A stretch of 6,939 nucleotides of DNA from contig JAGUXD010000203.1 of the NCBI GenBank assembly GCA_020062035.1, forward strand, positions 1-6,939. The letters are read 5' to 3'. Positions 1-6,615 of the stretch are shown here, piece after piece (the stretch's first letter is position 1; every line of letters starts with the position of its first letter). This DNA comes from Candidatus Brocadiia bacterium (GTDB taxonomy: Bacteria; Planctomycetota; MHYJ01; JACQXL01). Position numbers and translations under genes: made by a program. Under the pieces are notes generated by a model. That model saw only the letters and a list, made by a program, of their open reading frames with translations. It was not told where the DNA came from and made no database searches.

Positions 1-3
1 CAG

Positions 4-68
4 GACGAATAAGTAAATATAATTTCTTATTCGTGAAATTCGTTTTTATTCGTCCCGCTGGGATTCGT
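4..68. repeat. Imperfect ATTCGT repeat array with inverted copy
   Basis: ATTCGT occurs at 29-34, 38-43, 48-53 and 63-68, and its reverse complement ACGAAT lies at 5-10. The inverted copy forms a perfect 9-bp inverted repeat (5-13 with 26-34, 12-base loop). TCCC/GGGA around a GCT loop (53-63) forms a second, small hairpin. The units are spaced 9, 10 and 15 bases apart, so this is neither a strict tandem array nor a CRISPR. I recall similar runs of short ATTCGTG/ATCCGTG-like units in intergenic DNA of several uncultured phyla, but cannot test that here. The array lies immediately upstream of the pilin operon. It could be a dispersed intergenic repeat, an operator, or the end of an upstream transcript. 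Confidence 0.6.
18..23 (+). promoter_or_regulatory. Possible -10 box (TATAAT)
   Basis: A perfect TATAAT hexamer sits in the loop of the 5-13/26-34 inverted repeat. A matching -35 element would fall outside the window, so only half of the promoter can be judged. If used, transcription would start near base 30 and the leader to the first pilin gene would be about 94 bases long and contain most of the ATTCGT array. A chance match in AT-rich DNA is quite possible. Confidence 0.2.
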
Positions 69-110
69 GTTTAATCTTTTGGTTACGGAGTTTTCTTGCG
101 AAAGATTAAT

Positions 111-117
111 GGAGGTG
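111..117 (+). promoter_or_regulatory. Ribosome binding site deciding the first pilin start
   Basis: GGAGGTG ends 6 bases before the ATG at 124 (the GGAGG core ends 8 bases before). This selects ATG 124 over the in-frame upstream GTG at 67 (inside the repeat array, no Shine-Dalgarno) and ATG at 109 (overlapping this site). Confidence 0.8.
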
Positions 118-123
118 CATATT

Positions 124-1263
124 ATGAGAATCTCTGCTAATAATAAAGGTATGGCCCTTGTCTGGGTTATGATAGCAATGATGATAGTCTTGAACTCTAT
201 TGTGGTGGGAAGTGCATTACTTGTAAATACCTCAAATATTCTTAGTTCCCAGATGGAATATTATGGTGAGGCCCCAAGCATCGCCAAGTCAGGTCTTTTT
301 GACGCTCAGGCATACTTCAGACGCCAGACCAATCAGCCGGTTACATCCTTTAATCCTCAACGAGACCTTGAGGCTATCCCAATTGTAAATGACACTGATG
401 ACCCGACCATCGGCATAGTGCGCGAACTTGATGTTGACCAGAGCAGTCACATCTACGGCCGCTATGAAGTCATCAGTAGCACCGTAATAGATACTTCTTC
501 ACAGAGAGGGTTTCCTGGGAACGGTACAATGTGGTATATTGAGTCTATGGGTTACATCTTCTTAAAGTTAGACCCGAGCCAGTCGTATAATGTTTTTCCT
601 AATCGTGTTGTGGCTTGCATTTGCCTGGGCACTGAAATCAGACGAGTGAGCATGGTTTTACCGGCTCAATCCGCTCTTTGCGCAGGTGCCCCCAGTCAGA
701 CGATAATTGGGAAAAATACCAAAATTATTGGTAATACTAAATGTGCGATTGCCTATCCGCCGGACCTGGGCACTCCGAATATTCATAATGAAGCCCTGGT
801 AACAGGCACACCGGCAACTTCTCTGATATCGCCTTATTATGATTCTTGCGATGCGGTCTTCGGAATGTCTGAATCTGAACTTCGCTCTATCGCTGATTAT
901 TATGTAACTTCGGTTTCTGATTTACCCAGTCCGATACCAGATTATAAGATTGTCTTCTTTGAAGGCAATGCGAGTTTTAATTTCTCTATTCCCTTAAAAG
1001 GCACAGGCATTTTTTATATCACAGGCAATATGACAATTGCTGCAAACAGCGGTTCCTCTTATAATGGAATCATCTATTGCAAAGGCAATTATCACCAACG
1101 TGCTCCTTCAACAATAAATGGTTCAATCATCGCTAAAAATCAACTAAATATCCAAAGCACCGGCGATATTTCTGAAGTGAATTACGACCCTAATGTATTA
1201 CAGCAGGTTCAGACATATACAGGTCAATACCGCTTTGCCAAAGGATTTTATGAGGTGAAATAA
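124..1263 (+). CDS. PilX/GspK-like minor pilin with beta-solenoid-like C-terminus
   Basis: This 379-residue protein is probably a minor pilin of a type IV pilus or type II-secretion-like filament, anchored in the inner membrane before assembly. Residues 1-9 form a short leader ending in Lys-Gly. Residues 10-34 are a hydrophobic helix (ALVWVMIAMMIVLNSIVVGS), followed by an amphipathic stretch like that of PilX N-terminal domains. If Gly9 is the cleavage position, residue +5 is Trp14 rather than the usual Glu, which is typical of PilX and GspK. Residues about 185-365 are rich in short Gly-Asn-hydrophobic turns (IIGKNTKIIGN, FYITGNMTI, GIIYCKGN, INGSIIAKNQL). This resembles the DUF7305-type beta-solenoid region often attached to PilX N-termini. 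Start ATG 124 follows a strong Shine-Dalgarno. The stop lies 1 base before the next gene, whose ribosome site is inside this gene's end, so an operon is likely. Family is fairly sure; exact role is inferred. Confidence 0.78.
   Translation: MRISANNKGMALVWVMIAMMIVLNSIVVGSALLVNTSNILSSQMEYYGEAPSIAKSGLFDAQAYFRRQTNQPVTSFNPQRDLEAIPIVNDTDDPTIGIVRELDVDQSSHIYGRYEVISSTVIDTSSQRGFPGNGTMWYIESMGYIFLKLDPSQSYNVFPNRVVACICLGTEIRRVSMVLPAQSALCAGAPSQTIIGKNTKIIGNTKCAIAYPPDLGTPNIHNEALVTGTPATSLISPYYDSCDAVFGMSESELRSIADYYVTSVSDLPSPIPDYKIVFFEGNASFNFSIPLKGTGIFYITGNMTIAANSGSSYNGIIYCKGNYHQRAPSTINGSIIAKNQLNIQSTGDISEVNYDPNVLQQVQTYTGQYRFAKGFYEVK
1252..1258 (+). promoter_or_regulatory. Ribosome binding site of the giant prepilin, inside the preceding gene
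   Basis: GAGGTGA lies 6 bases before ATG 1265 and is embedded in the last codons of the first pilin gene. This arrangement suggests translational coupling of the two genes. Confidence 0.7.
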
Positions 1264-1264
1264 T

Positions 1265-4200
1265 ATGACTAGAAACCGCCGTGGCTGGGTTTTCTCATCT
1301 ACGGCCGGAATGTCATTAGTGGAAGTGCTGGTTACGTTGTCCATTCTCACGATTGTAATTATTACAACCGTATATTTTATCACGACGATGCAAACCTCAG
1401 TGATAATGAATCAGGACCGGGCTTTTGCGATTCAGAAGGCAATGGCTCTGGTCAACGAATTACGTGCCTATGCGCAGGCAAATGAGTCTTCAGGTGGCAC
1501 TTCAACTCTGGATATCTTTGATGATGGTGTCAGTACCTCGCCATTACTTACTATTAGTCAAGCAGTATTTGACCCAGCCCATCTTCTGAGTGGTAATTCC
1601 TGGTTGGGTACGAGATGGCGCTATGCCAGAAGAATCTCGGTGCGTAAATTCGCCTCTTTTGAAGCATCTAATGTCAGGATAGTTGATGTAAAGATATTTC
1701 TTACCCAGTCCGGTCAGACTGATGCCTCACTTATGGCTGAAATCTCTTCAGTGGTAACGACCATAGGTGATACTGCACCACCCAAACAGGTCTATGATAT
1801 TTATCTCTTATGTCTTGAAAATATTCCGGGTTGGTGGGTCTATCTGGCATACCTCAAGCCGTTTATAGAGACCGCGTTGAGTGACATGGAAATGCGTAAT
1901 CCGGGCATTGAATTCCGCCAGCATTGGATTACCAAAGCTGCCTACGGTCGTGACCAGGAATACAAGCCGTATTTTAACAACGCGGTTGATTCTACTCAAG
2001 ATATCAATTATGTCTATTTCTATCCGGGCAGTATGCCCTCGGGCTCAGCGGTCAGCCAGTATTATGTGCCTGCTAATGTCCTGGCGCGTGTCAATATTGA
2101 CAATACCACTGCTAACGACTATCACTCCACAAATAATCGTTATCCCTATACATTGGCTGACCAGTATAATCATGCGATGCGTTATCCGAATGAATTAGCC
2201 CTGTACCAGAACCGTCTGGCTAACGGGACTGAAAAACAAGGTGTTCTTACTTACCGGCTCTTGTTGGATGATATGATTCTCAATCCGCAGAAATATCGCA
2301 ATGCTCTCTTTATCAATCTCCACGGTGAATTAATTCCGATGCCGTCTCTCAGGAATTATTCTGATGCGGCCAAAGACCCGGCTATCTATCCTCAATGGCG
2401 CGCTGTTACTCATCCTGAGAAATTACGCTCTGGTCTGGCTGAGGACATCAAACTACGTGTCTATGCCTATCTGTCTGACCCCTCTATTGCCGGTAATAAT
2501 TATATGACTGTGCCGATAAGTATTGTCATACCTGAAGTGAATTTAACAGGTGCCGTCACAATTGCGGCAATCAAAGGAGGTATCACGGGCATAGACCCTC
2601 CGATTACTTATATGCTTTCTTCTCCGGCACCGAATAGCGATGGCGGGGTCACCGGGCGGATGTATGCCACAGTTACCTATGAACCTGCCGAAGACCGCAG
2701 CGTTATTCGGCTTTATAATACTCCCTTACGCACACCTGAAACATCGGATAATCGTGGTCTGGATACAACGCGACGGTTATATGGAATGGATTATATCCCC
2801 TGCCCTGTTTCCGGTACTGATTTCGGGCTAAACCTCACTTCAACATTGGCAGATAAGCCGAAGAATACAGGGCGTTGGATTATTACGATTTCCCAATCTG
2901 CTGTAAGCGCGATGTCGCTCGTCAGGATTGACACGCGGATTAATGATGACCTGACTACGGGAACAATGTGGCCATCTAAGAATAAACCAACCAATCTTTC
3001 TACCACCTATATATGGCGAAGTGATTCTTCTGCATCAGTGCCATTCAGCGAGCGATATCAATTCCAGGGCGACCCGCGTCATTGTCCTTATGCCGATGTC
3101 AAATCCGCTCACGGCTATAACTGGTATTTTGATAACCTACGTGATGCCACTAATGTAATTAACGAGTGGCCCGGTTTTGATGCCACCAGGCTTAATAACG
3201 GCACCAGTGTTTCAGCCGATGGTTGGCACGGCTCCGGCGGGACCAGTGGCGATATGCTGGAAATAGATGTACCGCGATTCTTTTTATTACTCAGAACGGC
3301 ATTGACCGGCGCAAACAATGTTTTTACCACCATTACAGGTTTCTCCTTTTACTATATGGGATTAGGTAACGAGATAGGTTATGATGCGGCTAATGGTTTC
3401 CCTAATAGTATTCCGGTTTCCAAAAAGCCATTTGATGGAAGCAGTGGCAGTCGTAATGAACAATCCATCACGACTGACCAAACAGGCGGTGTAAAATACA
3501 TCCGTGAGAATGTCTCGTCTTATTGGTGGGGTATGCCCTGGCTGGGTGAGAACTATCCGGATGGTGTTTATACCAGCCAGTGGTCGGTCAATGGCAACCT
3601 CAACAGCGGCAGCGGTGCTAATACCTTTGTCCGCATCAGACGAGCAGATATCATAACCAGCGGTACCGCTCCCCTTGCCAAATCCGGTACTTTACCGCTG
3701 GGAACTACTTATAAAAAAACAGGTTCTGGCTCTTATACGATAAACTGTGTCCGCCGAACACTGACATACGGCTGCACCTCTTTCTATAATATCGGAACGA
3801 CGAGTTCAACCTTCAGGCATAATTTTCCGACCGCGGACAAGGGTACCATTACCGTCTCTGGAACTGCAATGGCTAACAGTTATAATTTCCCATTGTTTTC
3901 AACTGCGGATATAACCCGTCCGTTTGCATTGAATTATAATTGGGGCGCGGTGCCGACCGAATTTAGTCTGGATGATTATTCCAGTATCCGTTGCTCGGCC
4001 TCGGTAATGTCACGTTTCTATAATCATAACGATGGTGCATCATGGGAAGGAAGTTCATTAATCCGTCTCAAGAATCTTTCTGACTCTAATGCTTTTATTG
4101 TCGTGAATGGATTAGCCCAAACCGAGGAAACCGGTTCTGCTTTTATCGCTCGTTATGCAGTCATCAGTCTGGTTCATGGTCTGTTGACGGCCGGCCTGCC

Positions 4201-4648
4201 CGGCACACCCAGCCGCATTGTCCAATTACCCAGATTAGAAATAAAGCAACCTAATGTAACCACTGAACTGGATAACCCGGTAACTATTCCAATTATCTGG
4301 TCAACAGAATGGAAGCGTTGGGATAAGCAAAAATATACCTCGGCTTATCCGTCTTATCCAGATGATTTTGCAGAGACCGAAAGCGATTTAAGATATGCTC
4401 TTCTGTATTCCCGTGATAACGGTAAGACCTGGTTGCACATCCTGGATGAATCGTCAGCAACAGCAGGCGTGCCTGACCAATCAAAATGGGTACCGGATTC
4501 AATCAGCAACGGCGATGAATCATACGATTGGGACGTTTCTGATAATTTCCCTGAAGGTAGTTATATTATTATGATAGAGGTCTACAGGTCAAATCTGCCC
4601 AACTGCCACTATGCGTATCACCAGCAAAAAATATATATTAATAGATAA
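1265..4648 (+). CDS. Giant PilV/GspI-like prepilin with large extracellular region
   Basis: This 1127-residue protein begins with a textbook class III prepilin signal. A basic leader (RNRR) ends at Gly15, Met16 is +1 and Glu20 is the +5 Glu (AG/MSLVEVLVTLSILTI), followed by a hydrophobic helix to about residue 42. Ordinary PilV/GspI proteins are about 100-200 residues, so nearly 1000 residues are extra. The extra part has a Trp-rich stretch (GWWVYL 189-194; HWITKAAYGRD 220-230), an NLHGELIPMP stretch (351-360), a central segment with QGDPRHCPYADVK (601-613) and GYNWYF (617-622), and a Gly/Ser/Asn/Tyr-rich region (about 690-900). The C-terminus (about 988-1127) looks like an Ig/Fn3-like sandwich with one Asp-box (SRDNGKTW, 1049-1056) and a YDWDV...EGSYIIMIEVY ending. 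There are seven scattered Cys. It lies 1 base after the PilX-like gene and 4 before the PilW-like gene. The prepilin assignment is secure; a tip adhesin/effector role is inferred. Confidence 0.85.
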   Translation: MTRNRRGWVFSSTAGMSLVEVLVTLSILTIVIITTVYFITTMQTSVIMNQDRAFAIQKAMALVNELRAYAQANESSGGTSTLDIFDDGVSTSPLLTISQAVFDPAHLLSGNSWLGTRWRYARRISVRKFASFEASNVRIVDVKIFLTQSGQTDASLMAEISSVVTTIGDTAPPKQVYDIYLLCLENIPGWWVYLAYLKPFIETALSDMEMRNPGIEFRQHWITKAAYGRDQEYKPYFNNAVDSTQDINYVYFYPGSMPSGSAVSQYYVPANVLARVNIDNTTANDYHSTNNRYPYTLADQYNHAMRYPNELALYQNRLANGTEKQGVLTYRLLLDDMILNPQKYRNALFINLHGELIPMPSLRNYSDAAKDPAIYPQWRAVTHPEKLRSGLAEDIKLRVYAYLSDPSIAGNNYMTVPISIVIPEVNLTGAVTIAAIKGGITGIDPPITYMLSSPAPNSDGGVTGRMYATVTYEPAEDRSVIRLYNTPLRTPETSDNRGLDTTRRLYGMDYIPCPVSGTDFGLNLTSTLADKPKNTGRWIITISQSAVSAMSLVRIDTRINDDLTTGTMWPSKNKPTNLSTTYIWRSDSSASVPFSERYQFQGDPRHCPYADVKSAHGYNWYFDNLRDATNVINEWPGFDATRLNNGTSVSADGWHGSGGTSGDMLEIDVPRFFLLLRTALTGANNVFTTITGFSFYYMGLGNEIGYDAANGFPNSIPVSKKPFDGSSGSRNEQSITTDQTGGVKYIRENVSSYWWGMPWLGENYPDGVYTSQWSVNGNLNSGSGANTFVRIRRADIITSGTAPLAKSGTLPLGTTYKKTGSGSYTINCVRRTLTYGCTSFYNIGTTSSTFRHNFPTADKGTITVSGTAMANSYNFPLFSTADITRPFALNYNWGAVPTEFSLDDYSSIRCSASVMSRFYNHNDGASWEGSSLIRLKNLSDSNAFIVVNGLAQTEETGSAFIARYAVISLVHGLLTAGLPGTPSRIVQLPRLEIKQPNVTTELDNPVTIPIIWSTEWKRWDKQKYTSAYPSYPDDFAETESDLRYALLYSRDNGKTWLHILDESSATAGVPDQSKWVPDSISNGDESYDWDVSDNFPEGSYIIMIEVYRSNLPNCHYAYHQQKIYINR

Positions 4649-4652
4649 AATT

Positions 4653-5642
4653 ATGAGACGAGATACTCTTAAATCTAAAGCAGGTACAACATTGGTTGAA
4701 ATGCTCATTGCGATGATTTGTCTCGGTATTATCTCATTAGCAACTTATGAACTGATTGTAAGAACACAGACTATCAACGCTACTTTAAATGCCTGGAATC
4801 TGCTGACTGAATGGGGACAAACCGCGATAAATACAATAAGTGTTGACCTGACCAGTGGACGTGTCCTGTATCAAGACGACGCTGTGGGACAGACTTATAT
4901 ATCTCAATTAGAGTCTGATACTGCTTACCCTATGCTTTCTACGAGAACCCTGCCCTTGATTGACGCCAGCGGTGATTTCGGCAGGGATACCAGCATAAGC
5001 CGGACGGGTAATGCACTCTTGTTTGCGGTTGAAGCACCTCCCTTTATTACTACTCCGCTGGATGTCCCGCGCCGGGTTGATGTCTACCGCCTTGTCTGTT
5101 ATTACCTCTCGCCGGTTAATAAGCCAATCGGCAAGATGTCCTCAAGCCTGCGATTGGTTAGATGGGAAAGTAAAGAATTCGCGGATTACCAGCAAGTTAT
5201 GTCTATGTCAGGAGCAACTCGCACCAACTTTGTTATCAACTTATACTACGAGCGTGGCATTAGGTATCTCTGGATTGGGCGCAATCTGCCGGACAATGCC
5301 TTTTATGCGATTGATGAATACGGTGATATCAGTGGTTCGCCCGAGGCATATTTTACTATACCCAAAGACTCTCTTACAAATGTTATTAACAGTTTGGGAT
5401 TAGGTTCAGCCTCGATTTCCTGGAACAGTTCTGATGACTTCTGGCCGCCTGATACAGTCCCCAAGTTTGCAAACGGTAACTCCGTAGGCAACGGTTTTCC
5501 GCACGGTTTAGAAGTCCAGATAATCGGCCCCAGCGGCGCCAGGCAGGTCATGGTCAGACTCGTCCTGGCTTACTTTATCAATATGGACAACTCCATCTAC
5601 TCCAACGAATCATTCACCATTATCACCCTAAAGGAATATTAA
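4653..5642 (+). CDS. PilW/GspJ-like prepilin
   Basis: This 329-residue protein carries a type IV prepilin signal. A basic leader (Arg2, Arg3, Lys7, Lys9) ends at Gly11, Thr12 is +1 and Glu16 is the +5 Glu (AG/TTLVEMLIAMICLGIISLA), followed by the hydrophobic N-terminal helix. The rest is a globular region with PilW/GspJ-style features: an asymmetric head after the helix, a strand pair reading LLFAVEAPPF and VDVYRLVCYYL (about 122-152), LRLVRWES (166-173), and a closing segment VMVRLVLAYFIN (299-310). Such proteins pair with the V/I- and X/K-type members in the filament-priming complex. ATG 4653 gives an 11-residue leader and a 4-base gap from the upstream stop. ATG 4611 would add 14 residues and overlap the giant gene. 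Neither has a clear Shine-Dalgarno, so re-initiation after the upstream stop is likely. Family is fairly sure; the start is less so. Confidence 0.78.
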   Translation: MRRDTLKSKAGTTLVEMLIAMICLGIISLATYELIVRTQTINATLNAWNLLTEWGQTAINTISVDLTSGRVLYQDDAVGQTYISQLESDTAYPMLSTRTLPLIDASGDFGRDTSISRTGNALLFAVEAPPFITTPLDVPRRVDVYRLVCYYLSPVNKPIGKMSSSLRLVRWESKEFADYQQVMSMSGATRTNFVINLYYERGIRYLWIGRNLPDNAFYAIDEYGDISGSPEAYFTIPKDSLTNVINSLGLGSASISWNSSDDFWPPDTVPKFANGNSVGNGFPHGLEVQIIGPSGARQVMVRLVLAYFINMDNSIYSNESFTIITLKEY

Positions 5643-5675
5643 GCACAAATATGACGGGAGTGACAGGGTGAATAG
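5643..5675. other. Convergent junction between pilin operon and asparaginase
   Basis: These 33 bases separate the two convergent stop codons. I see no GC-rich hairpin with a T-run on either strand, so no intrinsic terminator can be called. The only structure is an imperfect 9-base direct repeat (TGACGGGAG at 5652-5660, then TGACAGGGT at 5661-5669). Confidence 0.5.
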
Positions 5676-6557
5676 TTACGATTGTTTTATAATTCCTACT
5701 GCCATTTGATGGGTGTTTGAGATACCGTAATCGGTTTTATTTACTGCGATTATTCCAACAGGGGTTATATTAGCTGGCTTTTGGGGCTTAAAGAGCGTTA
5801 AGCCCCAGTCAGATGCCTTTTGTGGCGATATGCCAGAGGCGATTTTTTCATAGACCTCTTTAGAGAGCATTCTTCTGATGATTTCCTCACCGATGCCAGT
5901 TGACACAACTACGCCTTTTTTGCCGACATAGATTCCAGAGCCGATTATCGGGGTATCACCGATTCTACCGCGTAACATATAGGAAGTTCCGCCCGTAGAG
6001 CCAGCGCCTGCAAAATTGCCTTTTCCATCTGAGACAACGATGCCAATTGTATCAGAACAGCCCTCTAAATGATAGGGTAGATTAAGCCAGCGCTTTGCCC
6101 AATATGGTAATCTTCTTTTAGAGAGGTTCTTCTTGACCTTTTTATAACGTTCACGGGCTTTAGGAGTGATTGGGTTATACCAAGGGATTTTATATCTTCG
6201 GGCAAATTCTGTAGCGCCTGGTCCACACAACATCAAATGTGGTGATTTAGAGACCAACTCTGCTACGAGCACAGGATTTTTGACCATCTGGATTCCGGCA
6301 ACCGCACCGAAATTGCCGTCAGAGTCCATTACTGCGGCATCCATCTCTATGGTTTTGCCATCAATTCGCAGATTAGAGCCGGTGCCAGCGTTGAAACGCG
6401 GGTCATCTTCTAATACAGCCGCGCCCCTGACCGCGGCCTGTAGCACTGAAGATGTCTTCCTTAAGGTATCAAGTGCTTCTTCTGCGGCTTTCTGACAGCC
6501 ATCGCCGTGCGAAACAGGAGAGCCGACTCCTCCATGGGTAACGATTATTGCTTTCAT
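5676..6557 (-). CDS. Isoaspartyl peptidase / asparaginase, Ntn-hydrolase (asparaginase 2 family)
   Basis: This 293-residue protein matches the usual length of the plant-type asparaginase / glycosylasparaginase family. These enzymes cleave themselves and then hydrolyse L-asparagine, beta-aspartyl (isoaspartyl) dipeptides or Asn-linked glycan stubs. Visible motifs in order are HGG (8-10), FNAGTGSNL (55-63), MDAAVMD (72-78), GAVAGIQMVKNPV (84-96), SDTIGIVVSD with Thr170 as the predicted new N-terminal nucleophile, STGG (187-190, Thr188), GRIGDTP (197-203, Arg198 and Asp201 for substrate binding) and STGIGEE (219-225, Thr220). These match the positions of the catalytic and substrate residues known in human ASRGL1. 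The linker before the cleavage site (about 123-166) is short and strongly basic. Asp rather than Gly precedes the nucleophile, as in glycosylasparaginases (HDT), so substrate preference is open. There is no signal peptide, so it is probably cytoplasmic. It lies 58 bases after the FGE-like gene on the same strand. Confidence 0.92.
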   Translation of the reverse strand: MKAIIVTHGGVGSPVSHGDGCQKAAEEALDTLRKTSSVLQAAVRGAAVLEDDPRFNAGTGSNLRIDGKTIEMDAAVMDSDGNFGAVAGIQMVKNPVLVAELVSKSPHLMLCGPGATEFARRYKIPWYNPITPKARERYKKVKKNLSKRRLPYWAKRWLNLPYHLEGCSDTIGIVVSDGKGNFAGAGSTGGTSYMLRGRIGDTPIIGSGIYVGKKGVVVSTGIGEEIIRRMLSKEVYEKIASGISPQKASDWGLTLFKPQKPANITPVGIIAVNKTDYGISNTHQMAVGIIKQS

Positions 6558-6566
6558 ATCCGGAAG

Positions 6567-6571
6567 TCCTT
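6567..6571 (-). promoter_or_regulatory. Ribosome binding site of the asparaginase gene
   Basis: On the minus strand AAGGA lies 9 bases before the ATG at 6557-6555. It supports that start, which also places the family's N-terminal strand and HGG motif at the usual position. Confidence 0.6.
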
Positions 6572-6578
6572 AATTAGT

Positions 6579-6607
6579 GTTTATTATCGTCATATTAAAT
6601 GATAAAC
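6579..6607. other. AT-rich weak hairpin between FGE-like gene and asparaginase
   Basis: GTTTAT (6579-6584) pairs with ATAAAC (6602-6607). The stem extends through one T-G wobble and two A-T pairs to about 9 bp, with an 11-base loop. It is nearly all A-T, has no clear T-run, and lies between two same-strand genes. It could be a weak processing or attenuation site, or simply AT-rich spacer that also serves as a promoter region. Confidence 0.2.
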
Positions 6608-6615
6608 TGAAGCAG

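Noticed and set aside
4..68. CRISPR-like array from the ATTCGT units
   Set aside because: The units are only 6 bases long with 3-9 base spacers and one inverted copy, unlike CRISPR repeats and spacers.
67..123. Upstream GTG start extending the first pilin by 19 residues
   Set aside because: The GTG lies in the repeat array with no Shine-Dalgarno, and the extension would put an overlong leader before the hydrophobic helix. ATG 124 has a strong site at normal spacing.
1881..2198. Alternative-frame open reading frames within the giant pilin gene (e.g. 1881-2198, 2640-2831, 2791-3006)
   Set aside because: They lie wholly inside a convincing long coding frame and show no domain, ribosome site or operon logic of their own.
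4611..4652. Upstream ATG start for the PilW-like gene
   Set aside because: It would overlap the giant gene by 38 bases, has no ribosome site, and gives a 25-residue leader. ATG 4653 gives a normal 11-residue basic leader. It is not fully excluded.
5643..5675. Bidirectional intrinsic terminator between convergent genes
   Set aside because: No stable stem-loop followed by a T-run was found on either strand.
6166..6495. Plus-strand open frame of 109 codons antisense to the asparaginase
   Set aside because: The minus-strand frame carries every family motif of the asparaginase. The plus-strand frame has no recognisable protein features and is a coding shadow.
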